Assembly (NCBI RefSeq): GCF_026625805.1
Contig: NZ_CP113064.1
Span: 3,388,657-3,452,656 of the forward strand
Direction of reading: 5' to 3'
Length of the DNA stretch: 64,000 bases
Origin: Brevundimonas sp. SL130
GTDB taxonomy: Bacteria; Pseudomonadota; Alphaproteobacteria; Caulobacterales; Caulobacteraceae
Shown: positions 28,341 to 35,824 of the stretch, piece by piece
Layout of the letters: each line of letters opens with the position of its first letter
Position numbering within the stretch: the stretch's first letter is position 1
Program-made: the position numbers and the translations under genes
The notes under the pieces: model-generated
Seen by the model: the letters and a program-made list of their open reading frames with translations, nothing else
Database searches by the model: none
What the model was told of the DNA's origin: nothing

Positions 28341-28483
28341 AACAGAGGTAAGCGGCGTAACGCCGAGTGTGAGACGCGGTAGCCGGCAGCTCGGCGCCAG
28401 GGGCGGTCATGCGAACCGTGCCGTGAACACGACTAGAGGGAGCCACAAAGCTGGGCACCTGGTGACTGATACGCTGGTCAGCC

Positions 28484-28722
28484 ATGGGATCGATTGCTCA
28501 GCGAAAATCCCGCGTCATGACCCGGATGAAGGACGCTGCGTTCAATCTGCATCAAGCGGCCGAGCGCGCGTACATCTGCTTCCTGCTCGTTTACACCTTC
28601 TATTTTCCGCGCGCTCACAACATCAAGTTCCTGAGGTCTCTGGCCGAGGACACCGACAAGCGCCTCGTCGAGGCCTGACCGCATGAGCAGCGAGCCGAGC
28701 GGCGGCGCTTCGAGACGCTGAT
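28484..28722 (+). pseudogene. HEPN-domain protein fragment
   Basis: The frame encodes AAFNLHQAAERAYICFLLVY...RAHNIKFLRSLAEDTDKRLVEA, the core of HEPN proteins that often pair with a nucleotidyltransferase. A TGA (28676-28678) sits where relatives have a tryptophan before a proline, and the HEPN-like sequence continues in the same frame (PHEQRAERRRFETLIR) for about 40 bases. Similarity then ends at a junction with the truncated defence gene on the other strand. The expected N-terminal part and the rest of the C terminus are missing. A short translated peptide is possible, but a working toxin is unlikely. Confidence 0.65.
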
Positions 28723-29763
28723 CCGGCTGTCCTTGAGCACGAGCACCGGGCCGGTACAGCGGGCTTCTTCGGCGATCTCCTTGAGAAGGGCGGACTTACC
28801 GACGCCGGGTTCGCCCTCGATCTGCACGAAACGCCCTTCCTCGAGAGCGGCCTTGATCTTGCGATAGGCTCCCGAGCGGTGAAGCCGCAGCCCGTGGATG
28901 TTGTCCTTCACCGAAGCCAGAACCCTGTCCGAGGCCTTGGCGATGATTTCCAGGTCTGCGCGGAAACGCCCGGGAAGGCCGGTTGGAAGGCTGTCCGCCC
29001 TCAAGCCGCCGAGCAGGGTTGCGCGCGTCGCGCCGCCGCCTGCCGGCGTCATCTCACCAGCCACCTTGACGAAATGCGCCCAGAGGTCGTTCGCCCGGTC
29101 GCGATCGGCGTCCGGAAGGTATCCGCGAATCCGATCGTGCACGGCTTCGAGATCACGCGACCCGGCATCCACGCCGATGTCGAAGTGGAGGATGACGAAG
29201 CGGCGAAGGAAGCGCCAAAGCGTGTCGTTGTCGATGGGTTGACCGCTGTGCGCGGCGAGGGTCTGGCGAACCGTCTCGACGAAGGCGGCCCGGTCCTTGT
29301 GTGAAAAATCCGGCTTTGAAATCCGCGAGACAAAGTTGTCGCCGCCCGGACTCTGCGTCGCCCAGCTCAGGACGGCTTGATAGTGTTTGTCGGCCCGTGC
29401 GTTGAACACGCCGATGGCGACCCCGAGGCGGTCATGCGTTTCGTCGAAACAGGTCCGGAAGGTGTCCCACGCCTGCGCAAGGCTGGCGGTCCAGTTGACG
29501 TCCTTGTCCGTAAAGGACAGCTCATTCTTGACCTGAAGATGAAGCTTGCCGACGGCCCCATCGCTCATGCGAGAGGTGACGACCAGATCATCGAGCGGCT
29601 CCCCAAAGGCCGCTCGCTGAGTCAGAACCTTCTCGACATAGCCCCCGGGGAGTCCGCGTGCGGGCGCCTCGGCAAAAGCCGCCGTCAAGAAGGCGGCGAC
29701 CACGCGGGCCTCGAGATGCGTGCCGCCGCCACCGGTTGCGAATGGGCTCGTCAAGACTTTCAC
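28723..29763 (-). pseudogene. Truncated nuclease-STAND defence protein
   Basis: Reading from a GTG at 29763 (an ATG at 29808 is in frame), the protein starts TSPFATGGGGTHLEARVVAAFL and continues with LHLQVKNELSFTDKDVNW, resembling the DUF4297/Cap4-like nuclease domain of STAND defence proteins. A P-loop follows (GEPGVGKSALLKEIAEEA, about residues 317-334), but ten codons after LVLKDS the frame enters unrelated sequence antisense to the HEPN fragment and stops at 28615. The rest of the NTPase and all sensor repeats are absent. Such proteins normally exceed 1000 residues. The remaining nuclease domain is intact and might still be made. Confidence 0.65.
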
Positions 29764-29923
29764 CGTCGCGATTCTCTGTCGCGAGAGTACTGTCGGGGGC
29801 CGGCACAAAACAAAAACAATATTATCCTCCCGAGTCTTTCCCGGGGGACGAAATCGGCTTTAGGCGCCGGAGCCTTTCGCGAGACGCCTGCCCTGCAACG
29901 TCAGGCGCGCTCAAGCTTGAGAC

Positions 29924-30384
29924 ATGCACCTGGACGAGAACCCCGCGATCAAGGATCACCCGGTGTTCTACGTCAACGACGTCCACGTCATCGCCCGGAA
30001 CGACGCAATGGTCTCGGTCAACGCCACGCTAGAGATCGACCTCAATGGTGCCTGCTGTTCAGAGCACCTGAATGGTCGCCAGTTCACGGGCTCCGGCGGC
30101 CAGATCGATTTCGTGCGCGGGGCTTACACGTCCAATGCAGGGAAATCGATCATCGCCTGCCGCGCGACCGCAAGGGCGGCGCCGGCTCGCGCATCGTCTC
30201 GACGTTTTGCGGCCCGGTCACAACGCCCCGTAACGATGTCCACATCGTCGTTACAGAATATGGCGTCGGCAACCTTAAGGGCCTGAGCACCGCCGCGCGA
30301 GCCCGCGCGTTGATCCGCTTGGCCGCGCCGCAGTTTCGTGACTAATTAGCGGCGCACGCGAAGGCGATGGCCTTGATTGCCTAG
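29924..30384 (+). pseudogene. Acetyl-CoA hydrolase/CoA-transferase C-terminal remnant
   Basis: The remnant encodes MHLDENPAIKDHPVFYVNDV, then EIDLNGACCSEHLNGRQFTGS and FVRGAYTSNAGKSIIACRAT, a very well conserved part of the acetyl-CoA hydrolase/4-hydroxybutyrate CoA-transferase C-terminal domain. One base is missing near 30171. The family sequence resumes in another frame (GPVTTPRNDVHIVVTEYGVG...GLSTAARARALIRLAAPQFR), meets a TAA at 30343 where a glutamine codon is expected, and could be read through to a TAG at 30384. The N-terminal two thirds are missing. Confidence 0.8.
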
Positions 30385-30806
30385 AAGCGGACTTTTCTGA
30401 GGGCCGAGTTGAGTCAGATCCAGGCTTTCACAATCTGGACCGATCTTGATCCAAAGTGAACTTTCCTAACCTCGCGGTTGGATCGACGCCTGCCTGATGG
30501 CAACACGGTGCCGAGCAGTAAAAGTGCCAGAAGGTCGTGGGGAGAATCGGTCCCTGCGATTCTGCAGAAGACTGCACAGGCAGCCTCCGTCTATTCAGAC
30601 GACGCCGTTTAGGCTCCCAAACCGATCACAGCTGAAGACCATGAACGTTTCACAACTTAAGCCTGCCTGAGGGTGAAACCTCAACTCATTCCGTCAACAA
30701 TCTGGTTTTGCTGCACATTTTAAAGCACAAGAGCCACAACCAAGCTGCCTATGACATCCTTAATGTGAAACCATGTCAGGCTTAAATTGTACCGACAACA
30801 GGTGAG
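30385..30806. other. Non-coding stretch next to the tRNA
   Basis: These 422 bases hold no credible gene on either strand. The only structure noticed is TTAAGCCTG near 30658 with its inverse CAGGCTTAA near 30777, about 120 bases apart; their meaning is unknown. No integrase gene and no copy of the tRNA 3' end were seen. Confidence 0.45.
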
Positions 30807-30883
30807 TGGCGACCCCGGCAGGACTCCAACCTGCGACCTCGGCTTTAGGAAAGCCTTGCTCTATGCGGCTGAGCTACGGGGCC
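30807..30883 (-). tRNA. tRNA-Arg (anticodon CCT)
   Basis: On the minus strand a 77-base cloverleaf is visible. The 7-base acceptor stem (GGCCCCG with CGGGGTC, one G-T pair) is closed by an encoded CCA. The D stem is GCTC/GAGC, the anticodon loop TTCCTAA gives CCT, and the T stem is GCAGG/CCTGC. The first anticodon-stem pair is A-G, so only four pairs form there. The T loop reads TTGGAGT, with G at position 56, and the D loop has C where G19 is expected, so the tertiary pair appears swapped rather than lost. The 3' end faces the accessory region. Confidence 0.85.
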
Positions 30884-31099
30884 ACGGGGATGACCTAGCG
30901 GTTCAGGCGATGCGGGGGAAGATGGCTGCGAGCCGGATCGGTCGTTTTGGCGGCGAAGACGCCACAGCGGCCCCTCGGCGAGTTGTGGTTAATCGACGTT
31001 AAGATACAATATGTTGCGGGGAACAAACGACGAATCCGGCAGAGTCGCCGATTCGGTCCTGATTCGTTTCACCCCTGTTCCGCGAGACGGCGTCGTCTG

Positions 31100-31570
31100 T
31101 TAACTGGCGGTCGCGCCCCGCTGAACGACGGCGTGCAGGCCCGCCAGCAGATGATCAATCGCCTCGCCGCCCTCGCAGCCGTTGGCCAGAATCAGGGTGA
31201 GGGCGTGAGCGTGAACTTCGACTGCGGGCCAGGACCAGGTCTTGGCGGCCGTCATCTGATGCGTCGCCTCACACAGGCTGTAGGCGGCCGTATAGAAGGG
31301 CGGGATTTCGAGAAAGCCGGCGAGGTCCACCAATGCCGACGCCAGCGCATAGATCTTGCTGTCCGCTTTCGGCGGACGGCGGCGACACAGGCGGTTCAAA
31401 AGATCGACCTGGGCCTGGAGGATCTCCATGATCCTGTCGCGGTGGCTCTCCAGGCCCTGTTCGGCCCGCTCGACCGCTTCTTCTATGGTGATGCCGCCGG
31501 GGCGGGCCATCTGCCTTTGAAGCGAGGTGCGCACCTTGCGGATACGGGGTGGCTCTGGGGGCGGGGTCAT
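31100..31570 (-). CDS. cheE: CheE-like chemotaxis operon protein
   Basis: The 156-residue, mostly helical protein is the last gene of the chemotaxis operon, 11 bases after cheY3. It has no known catalytic motif; segments such as TIEEAVERAEQGLESHRDRI and KIYALASALVDLAGFLEIPP suggest a helical bundle. Position matches Caulobacter cheE, a gene of unclear biochemical role. The name rests on synteny and general resemblance, not on a motif. Confidence 0.65.
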   Translation of the reverse strand: MTPPPEPPRIRKVRTSLQRQMARPGGITIEEAVERAEQGLESHRDRIMEILQAQVDLLNRLCRRRPPKADSKIYALASALVDLAGFLEIPPFYTAAYSLCEATHQMTAAKTWSWPAVEVHAHALTLILANGCEGGEAIDHLLAGLHAVVQRGATAS

Positions 31571-31580
31571 GACGCGATAC

Positions 31581-32174
31581 TCATAAATTGACCTTCATGG
31601 GCTTCAGCATCATGTCGATCGTGTCCTGGTCCATATTGGCCTCGACGGCTTCGCCGAGGTCTCCGGACAGATCGGTCTGACGCCGGCCTTCTTCTCCTGG
31701 CGGCGGGCCATAGTTGCGAACGCGGCGATCGGGGCCGACGTAGGTTTCCACCTCGACGAAGTCGCGGGAATGAACGCCTAGCCAGGCTATGCGCTTCAGC
31801 AGAACCGACGGCGTCAGCGGCTTGGCGACGATGTAGCTGGCGCCGCAGTCCCGCCCCCGGGCCACGCGGGCATGGGCGGCGTGACCTAGAATCATGATGA
31901 CGGGGGTGAAACGCGCGGGTTCAGCGGCCTCGCGGCGCAGCCAGCGGACGAAGTCGTAGCCGTCCATTTCGGGCATGGCGCAATCGACGAGGATGAGATC
32001 AACCGCCCGACGCTGAAGCAGTTCGACAGCGTCCTTGGCCGCATGACATTTCAGCTGCTCTCGGACGCCGAAACCCTGGACGATCGAGCTAAGCAGATCA
32101 AGCGAGGCCGGTTGGTCATCGACCAGAAGAACGGTCGAATGCGCCAGATTGATCTTGTCCGGCGTCTTATGCAC
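31581..32174 (-). CDS. cheY: CheY-like response regulator with C-terminal extension
   Basis: The 197-residue protein has a receiver domain with acidic pocket VDD (19-20), phosphoacceptor Asp64 (ILVDCAMPEMDG) and conserved lysine (IVAKPL). An extension of about 65 residues follows (ETYVGPDRRVRNYGPPPGEE) that is not in classical CheY. The extension is typical of the third CheY of Caulobacter-type operons. It probably competes for or buffers phosphate from CheA rather than being the main motor regulator; that is inference. Confidence 0.82.
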   Translation of the reverse strand: MHKTPDKINLAHSTVLLVDDQPASLDLLSSIVQGFGVREQLKCHAAKDAVELLQRRAVDLILVDCAMPEMDGYDFVRWLRREAAEPARFTPVIMILGHAAHARVARGRDCGASYIVAKPLTPSVLLKRIAWLGVHSRDFVEVETYVGPDRRVRNYGPPPGEEGRRQTDLSGDLGEAVEANMDQDTIDMMLKPMKVNL

Positions 32175-32178
32175 GGGA

Positions 32179-32520
32179 TCAGAACAACATCAGATCGCCC
32201 GAGTCCGAAGCTCCGGCCGTCTGTACGCCGGCGGCGGGGCGCAGACGCACCGCCATGTCGGCCAGGGATATTCGACTTACGGATTCCGCAGGCGTCGCGC
32301 CGTCGCCCAACATGCGAAGCACGCCGGACAGGGCTTCCAGCCTTTGGGTCAGAGCGTCCAGGGCCTGGGCCTCGGTCAGGGCCTCGGCTCGTTCTTCCGG
32401 CGGCGACCGACGCACCAGACGGCTGACCAGGGCCTCGACGTGATCGATGCCTTCGCGCACGCGCGTCAGCTCGTCGGCGATAGCGGCCAGAAGTTGCGCG
32501 TGTTCAGGCGGGGCATGCAT
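32179..32520 (-). CDS. cheU: CheU-like chemotaxis operon protein
   Basis: A 113-residue protein with an N-terminal helical region (HAQLLAAIADELTRVREGID, then EALTEAQALDALTQRLEALS) and a short polar C terminus. It lies exactly where Caulobacter has cheU, its start touching the end of cheD. No domain of known function is visible. A coiled-coil adaptor is plausible from the heptad-like spacing. The name is based on order in the operon. Confidence 0.6.
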   Translation of the reverse strand: MHAPPEHAQLLAAIADELTRVREGIDHVEALVSRLVRRSPPEERAEALTEAQALDALTQRLEALSGVLRMLGDGATPAESVSRISLADMAVRLRPAAGVQTAGASDSGDLMLF

Positions 32521-33065
32521 CAGAACAGCTCCAGGGCGCCCGTATCGACGGGAGGGGGTGCGACGGGGATGGGCTTGGGCGCCACGGTGTCGGTCACAGC
32601 GCGTTGCATGGCCTTGCCGGTCACCGGCCAGTAATGCACCCGCCGGCCGCCGTCGCCGCGAAGGCTGCCGCCGACGACGGGAATGCCTTCGTCGCGCAGG
32701 AATTTCTCGGCGAAATCGGCGTTGGAACGCCCAACATCGCGCAGACTGTCGAACATGCGGCCGCCGCCGAACAGTTTGGCCTCCAGCCGCTCGCGACGCC
32801 CGCCGGCCTTCAGCATTTCGTTGATCAGCAGTTCCATGGCGTAGGCGCCGTAGCGACGCCCGGCGTCGGTGCCGGCGCCCGAGCCCTCAGGAAGCAGGAA
32901 GTGGTTCATGCCGCCGATTCCGGCGACCGGGTCCCTCAGGCACATGGCGACGCAAGAGCCCAGGATGGTGCTCAGCACGACGTCCGGATCGCGCGTAATA
33001 TGGTGTTCGCCCTGCCCGACGTGCACCTTTTTTTCCTTGGTGTCCTTGAGGGCGGCGAAGCTCAT
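32520..33065 (-). CDS. cheD: CheD chemoreceptor glutamine deamidase
   Basis: The 181-residue enzyme shows the CheD active site: Cys38 in STILGSCVAMCL and His55 in GIGGMNHFLLPE, with a threonine-bearing C-terminal segment. CheD deamidates specific glutamines of chemoreceptors and can interact with CheC-type phosphatases where present; no cheC is seen here. It overlaps cheY2 by four bases, and its length is normal for the family. Confidence 0.92.
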   Translation of the reverse strand: MSFAALKDTKEKKVHVGQGEHHITRDPDVVLSTILGSCVAMCLRDPVAGIGGMNHFLLPEGSGAGTDAGRRYGAYAMELLINEMLKAGGRRERLEAKLFGGGRMFDSLRDVGRSNADFAEKFLRDEGIPVVGGSLRGDGGRRVHYWPVTGKAMQRAVTDTVAPKPIPVAPPPVDTGALELF

Positions 33066-33451
33066 GTCAGAACCCCGAACACCGCTTCCAGCTTGCCCTT
33101 CAGTTGAGCGACCGTGAAGGGCTTGACCAGATAGTTGTTGACCCCGAACTGCACCGCCCGTTGCACCAGTTCGCGGTCGGCCCGACCGGTCAGCATGATG
33201 AAGGCGGTCTTGGCCGTCGGGGGGTGGGCGCGCACCGCGCGCAGCAGCCCCAGCCCGTCCAGGTTGGGCATGTTGTAGTCGGAAATGATCAGGTGCGCGG
33301 GCTTCGAGATGATGTCGCGCAAGGCGATATCACCGTCGGCGGCTTCGCGGATCTCGCGCACGCCCAGTTGTTGCAGACTGGTGCGAACCAGCGAGCGCAT
33401 GGTCATCTGATCATCGACGACCAGGCAGTGTAGAGAGGCGGCTGCGGGCAT
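33062..33451 (-). CDS. cheY: CheY-like response regulator
   Basis: From the ATG at 33451, preceded by GGGAG, this single receiver domain has 129 residues. It shows acidic VDD, phosphoacceptor Asp58 (LIISDYNMPNLDG), Thr in FIMLTGRA and Lys in YLVKPFT. It is a classical CheY, phosphorylated by CheA to change flagellar rotation. It begins 18 bases after cheB. A longer in-frame start at 33502 would overlap cheB and lacks a ribosome site. Confidence 0.88.
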   Translation of the reverse strand: MPAAASLHCLVVDDQMTMRSLVRTSLQQLGVREIREAADGDIALRDIISKPAHLIISDYNMPNLDGLGLLRAVRAHPPTAKTAFIMLTGRADRELVQRAVQFGVNNYLVKPFTVAQLKGKLEAVFGVLT

Positions 33452-33468
33452 GGGGGCGCTCCCGGGGG

Positions 33469-34512
33469 TCAGGCGATCGACCGCGCGCCCGATTCGGCGC
33501 ACAGTTCTAGGATGGCGGAGGACAGGCGATGAAGCGGCAACTGCCGTTCCACGGCGCCCAGTTCGAAGGCGGCCTTGGGCATGCCGTAGACGACCGAAGT
33601 CGCCTCGTCCTGCCCCAGGGTGCGGCCGCCGGCGTCACGAATAGCCTTCAGGCCCTTGGCGCCGTCACGGCCCATCCCGGTCAGGATCACGCCGGTCATG
33701 GGGCGCTTCAGCTTCACGACGGAGTCGAACATGACATCGACCGAAGGGCGGTGGCCGTTGACCGGATCGCTCTGCACAAGATGGCAGCGCGGGGTCATGC
33801 CGGGCGTGACTTCAAGGTGAGCCGCGCCGCCGGGCGCGAGATAGATGTGCCCGGTCTTCAACTGGGCGCCTTCGAAGGCTTCGGTCACGGTCGGCGCGCA
33901 AACGCGGTCCAGACGGGCGGCGAAGCTGGCGGTGAAGGTCGCCGGCATGTGCTGGGTGATGATGGTCGCCGGACAGTTGGCCGGGAAGCCGCTCAGAACC
34001 GTCAACAGGGCTTCCACCCCGCCGGTCGATGACCCAATGGCCAGGATATGGTTGGCGGCGGGACGATAGGTGGTCGGCGCCGCCGTCCTCGCCGGTATGT
34101 CGGTGCGGGCCCGGACGCGCGAGCGCGCCGCCGTCTTCACCTTGTCGATCAGGTCGTGGAAGGCGTCGACGCTGGCTACGGCCGGCTTGGCCACGGCGTC
34201 CACAGCGCCGATTTCCAGGGCCGCCAGGGTGACGTCCGTGCCCGCCGCCGTCAGGGTCGAGACCATGACCACGGGCATGGGCCGCAGCCGCATGATCTTT
34301 TCGAGGAATTCCAGCCCGTTCATATTGGGCATCTCGACATCCAGGGTCAGAACGTCGGGGTTCAGCTCCTTGATGGCGGCGCGCGCCTCAATCGGGTCGG
34401 CGGCCGTGCCGACAACCTCGATCTCGGGATCCGACTTCAGGGCGGCCGAGATCAGGCCACGCATCGTCAGGCTGTCGTCAACCACCAGGACCTTGATCTT
34501 GGCGCTCATCAT
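33469..34512 (-). CDS. cheB: CheB chemoreceptor methylesterase
   Basis: The 347-residue protein has an N-terminal receiver domain (VDDS, phosphoacceptor Asp58 in [12 protein letters not shown]). It is joined by a linker to the C-terminal methylesterase with the catalytic serine in AIGSSTGG, histidine in ITQHMP and aspartate in GMGRDGAKG. CheB removes methyl groups from receptors during adaptation. It overlaps cheR by four bases, a common pairing. All active residues are present. Confidence 0.95.
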   Translation of the reverse strand: MMSAKIKVLVVDDSLTMRGLISAALKSDPEIEVVGTAADPIEARAAIKELNPDVLTLDVEMPNMNGLEFLEKIMRLRPMPVVMVSTLTAAGTDVTLAALEIGAVDAVAKPAVASVDAFHDLIDKVKTAARSRVRARTDIPARTAAPTTYRPAANHILAIGSSTGGVEALLTVLSGFPANCPATIITQHMPATFTASFAARLDRVCAPTVTEAFEGAQLKTGHIYLAPGGAAHLEVTPGMTPRCHLVQSDPVNGHRPSVDVMFDSVVKLKRPMTGVILTGMGRDGAKGLKAIRDAGGRTLGQDEATSVVYGMPKAAFELGAVERQLPLHRLSSAILELCAESGARSIA

Positions 34513-35369
34513 GTGGCTCCTAGGCGGTAGGTGGTCAGACCTGCGGTCTGAAGCTTGTTAGCGGCAGGCCCGGCGACGCGCTCGGAGTGGCCGATATAGA
34601 GGGTGGCGCCGGGTTGCATCAGCGGCACGAACCGGCTCCAGACCCGCTCCTGCGTCGGATCGTCGAAATAGATGACGACGTTGCGGCAGAAGATCGCATC
34701 GAACTTGCCCTTCATGGGCCAGTCGCCGATCAGGTTCAGTTCCTTGAAGGACACCAGCCGCTTCAGTTGCGGGCCGGCGGTCCAGCTCCCGCGATCGGAA
34801 CGATTGAAATATTTGCGCCACAGCGTAGCCGGCGCCGGCTCCAGCGCCTCTTCGGAATAGGTGCCGTCGTGGCCCTGGGCGACCATGTTCGGGTCGATAT
34901 CGGTGGCCAGGATGCGCACATCCAGGTCCGCCGCTTCGGGCAGGACCGACAGCAGGGTCAAGGCCATCGAATAGGGCTCCTGCCCGTTCGAACAGGCCGC
35001 CGACCAAAGCCGCACCCGGCCGCCGGCGCGGGCCCGCTCGACCAGCTTGGGCAGAACGCGGTCGCGCAGGTCGTCGAAATGGTGCGGCTCGCGATAGAAG
35101 CGGGTGACGTTGGTCGTCAGGGCCGCCGTCATCTTCTGACGTTCGTCGATCCCATCGGCGCCCTCGACCAGGGCGCAATAGTCACGGAAGCTGGACAGGC
35201 CCAAGGTCCGCAGGCGCTTGGCCAGGCGCGAATAGACGAGCGCGGCCTTGCCTTCGTTCAGCGCGATGCCGGCATGGGCGTGCAGCATTTCTGCGATCTG
35301 ACGAAAGTCGTCGGCGGTGAAGACGAATTCACCCTCTACGATCGACCCCCGTCCAGGAGCGGCGCTCAT
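34509..35369 (-). CDS. cheR: CheR chemoreceptor methyltransferase
   Basis: A 286-residue S-adenosylmethionine methyltransferase with the helical N-terminal domain and the [20 protein letters not shown] signature. A SAM-binding motif follows ([19 protein letters not shown]), then the later [13 protein letters not shown] motif. CheR methylates receptor glutamates; the receptor in this operon ends in WEEF, a possible tether for CheR. It overlaps cheW and cheB by four bases each. Confidence 0.95.
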   Translation of the reverse strand: MSAAPGRGSIVEGEFVFTADDFRQIAEMLHAHAGIALNEGKAALVYSRLAKRLRTLGLSSFRDYCALVEGADGIDERQKMTAALTTNVTRFYREPHHFDDLRDRVLPKLVERARAGGRVRLWSAACSNGQEPYSMALTLLSVLPEAADLDVRILATDIDPNMVAQGHDGTYSEEALEPAPATLWRKYFNRSDRGSWTAGPQLKRLVSFKELNLIGDWPMKGKFDAIFCRNVVIYFDDPTQERVWSRFVPLMQPGATLYIGHSERVAGPAANKLQTAGLTTYRLGAT

Positions 35370-35821
35370 GCGGCTTCCGCCTCGACCTGGGGCAGGATGT
35401 GATCCAGTTCGATCAAGCTGATCATACGGCCGTCGATCGAGAAGATTCCCTTGACGAAGGTCTTCACCTGATCGCTGGCGCCGTCAGGCGTCGCCTGAAC
35501 CGAAGCGTCGTTCATTTCCAGAATGTCCGAAACCGCGTCGACCAGCAGACCGACCATCCGGCCGCCGATATGGGCGACCATGATGACGTGACGGGCCGTA
35601 GGCTCGGACGTTTCCAGGCCGAACCGCGAGCCCAGGTCGATGATGGGCAAAACGGTGCCGCGCAGGTTGATCACGCCCTTCATATAGCTGGGCGAGCGGG
35701 GCAGCGGGGTCGCCGGGGTCCAGCCCCGGATCTCACGCACCGACATGATATCGACGCAGAATTCCTGCTGGCCGATCCGAAAGGCGATGAGTTCGCGCTG
35801 GGAGTCGTTGGCTTCATTCAT
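35366..35821 (-). CDS. cheW: CheW coupling protein
   Basis: A 151-residue CheW-fold protein with [20 protein letters not shown] at the N terminus and [20 protein letters not shown] in the middle, the two best-conserved stretches of the family. CheW joins chemoreceptors to the CheA kinase in signalling arrays. It lies three bases after the cheA stop and overlaps cheR. Normal length. Confidence 0.95.
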   Translation of the reverse strand: MNEANDSQRELIAFRIGQQEFCVDIMSVREIRGWTPATPLPRSPSYMKGVINLRGTVLPIIDLGSRFGLETSEPTARHVIMVAHIGGRMVGLLVDAVSDILEMNDASVQATPDGASDQVKTFVKGIFSIDGRMISLIELDHILPQVEAEAA

Positions 35822-35824
35822 GGT

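Noticed and set aside
29377..30345. A 322-codon plus-strand gene
   Set aside because: Its first half is antisense to the defence gene and its end is only the second frame of the broken CoA-transferase remnant; not a single gene.
30640..30883. Integration site of a phage-like element at the tRNA-Arg gene
   Set aside because: No integrase and no second copy of the tRNA 3' end were found in the window; the boundary role stays a guess and is not listed as an att site.
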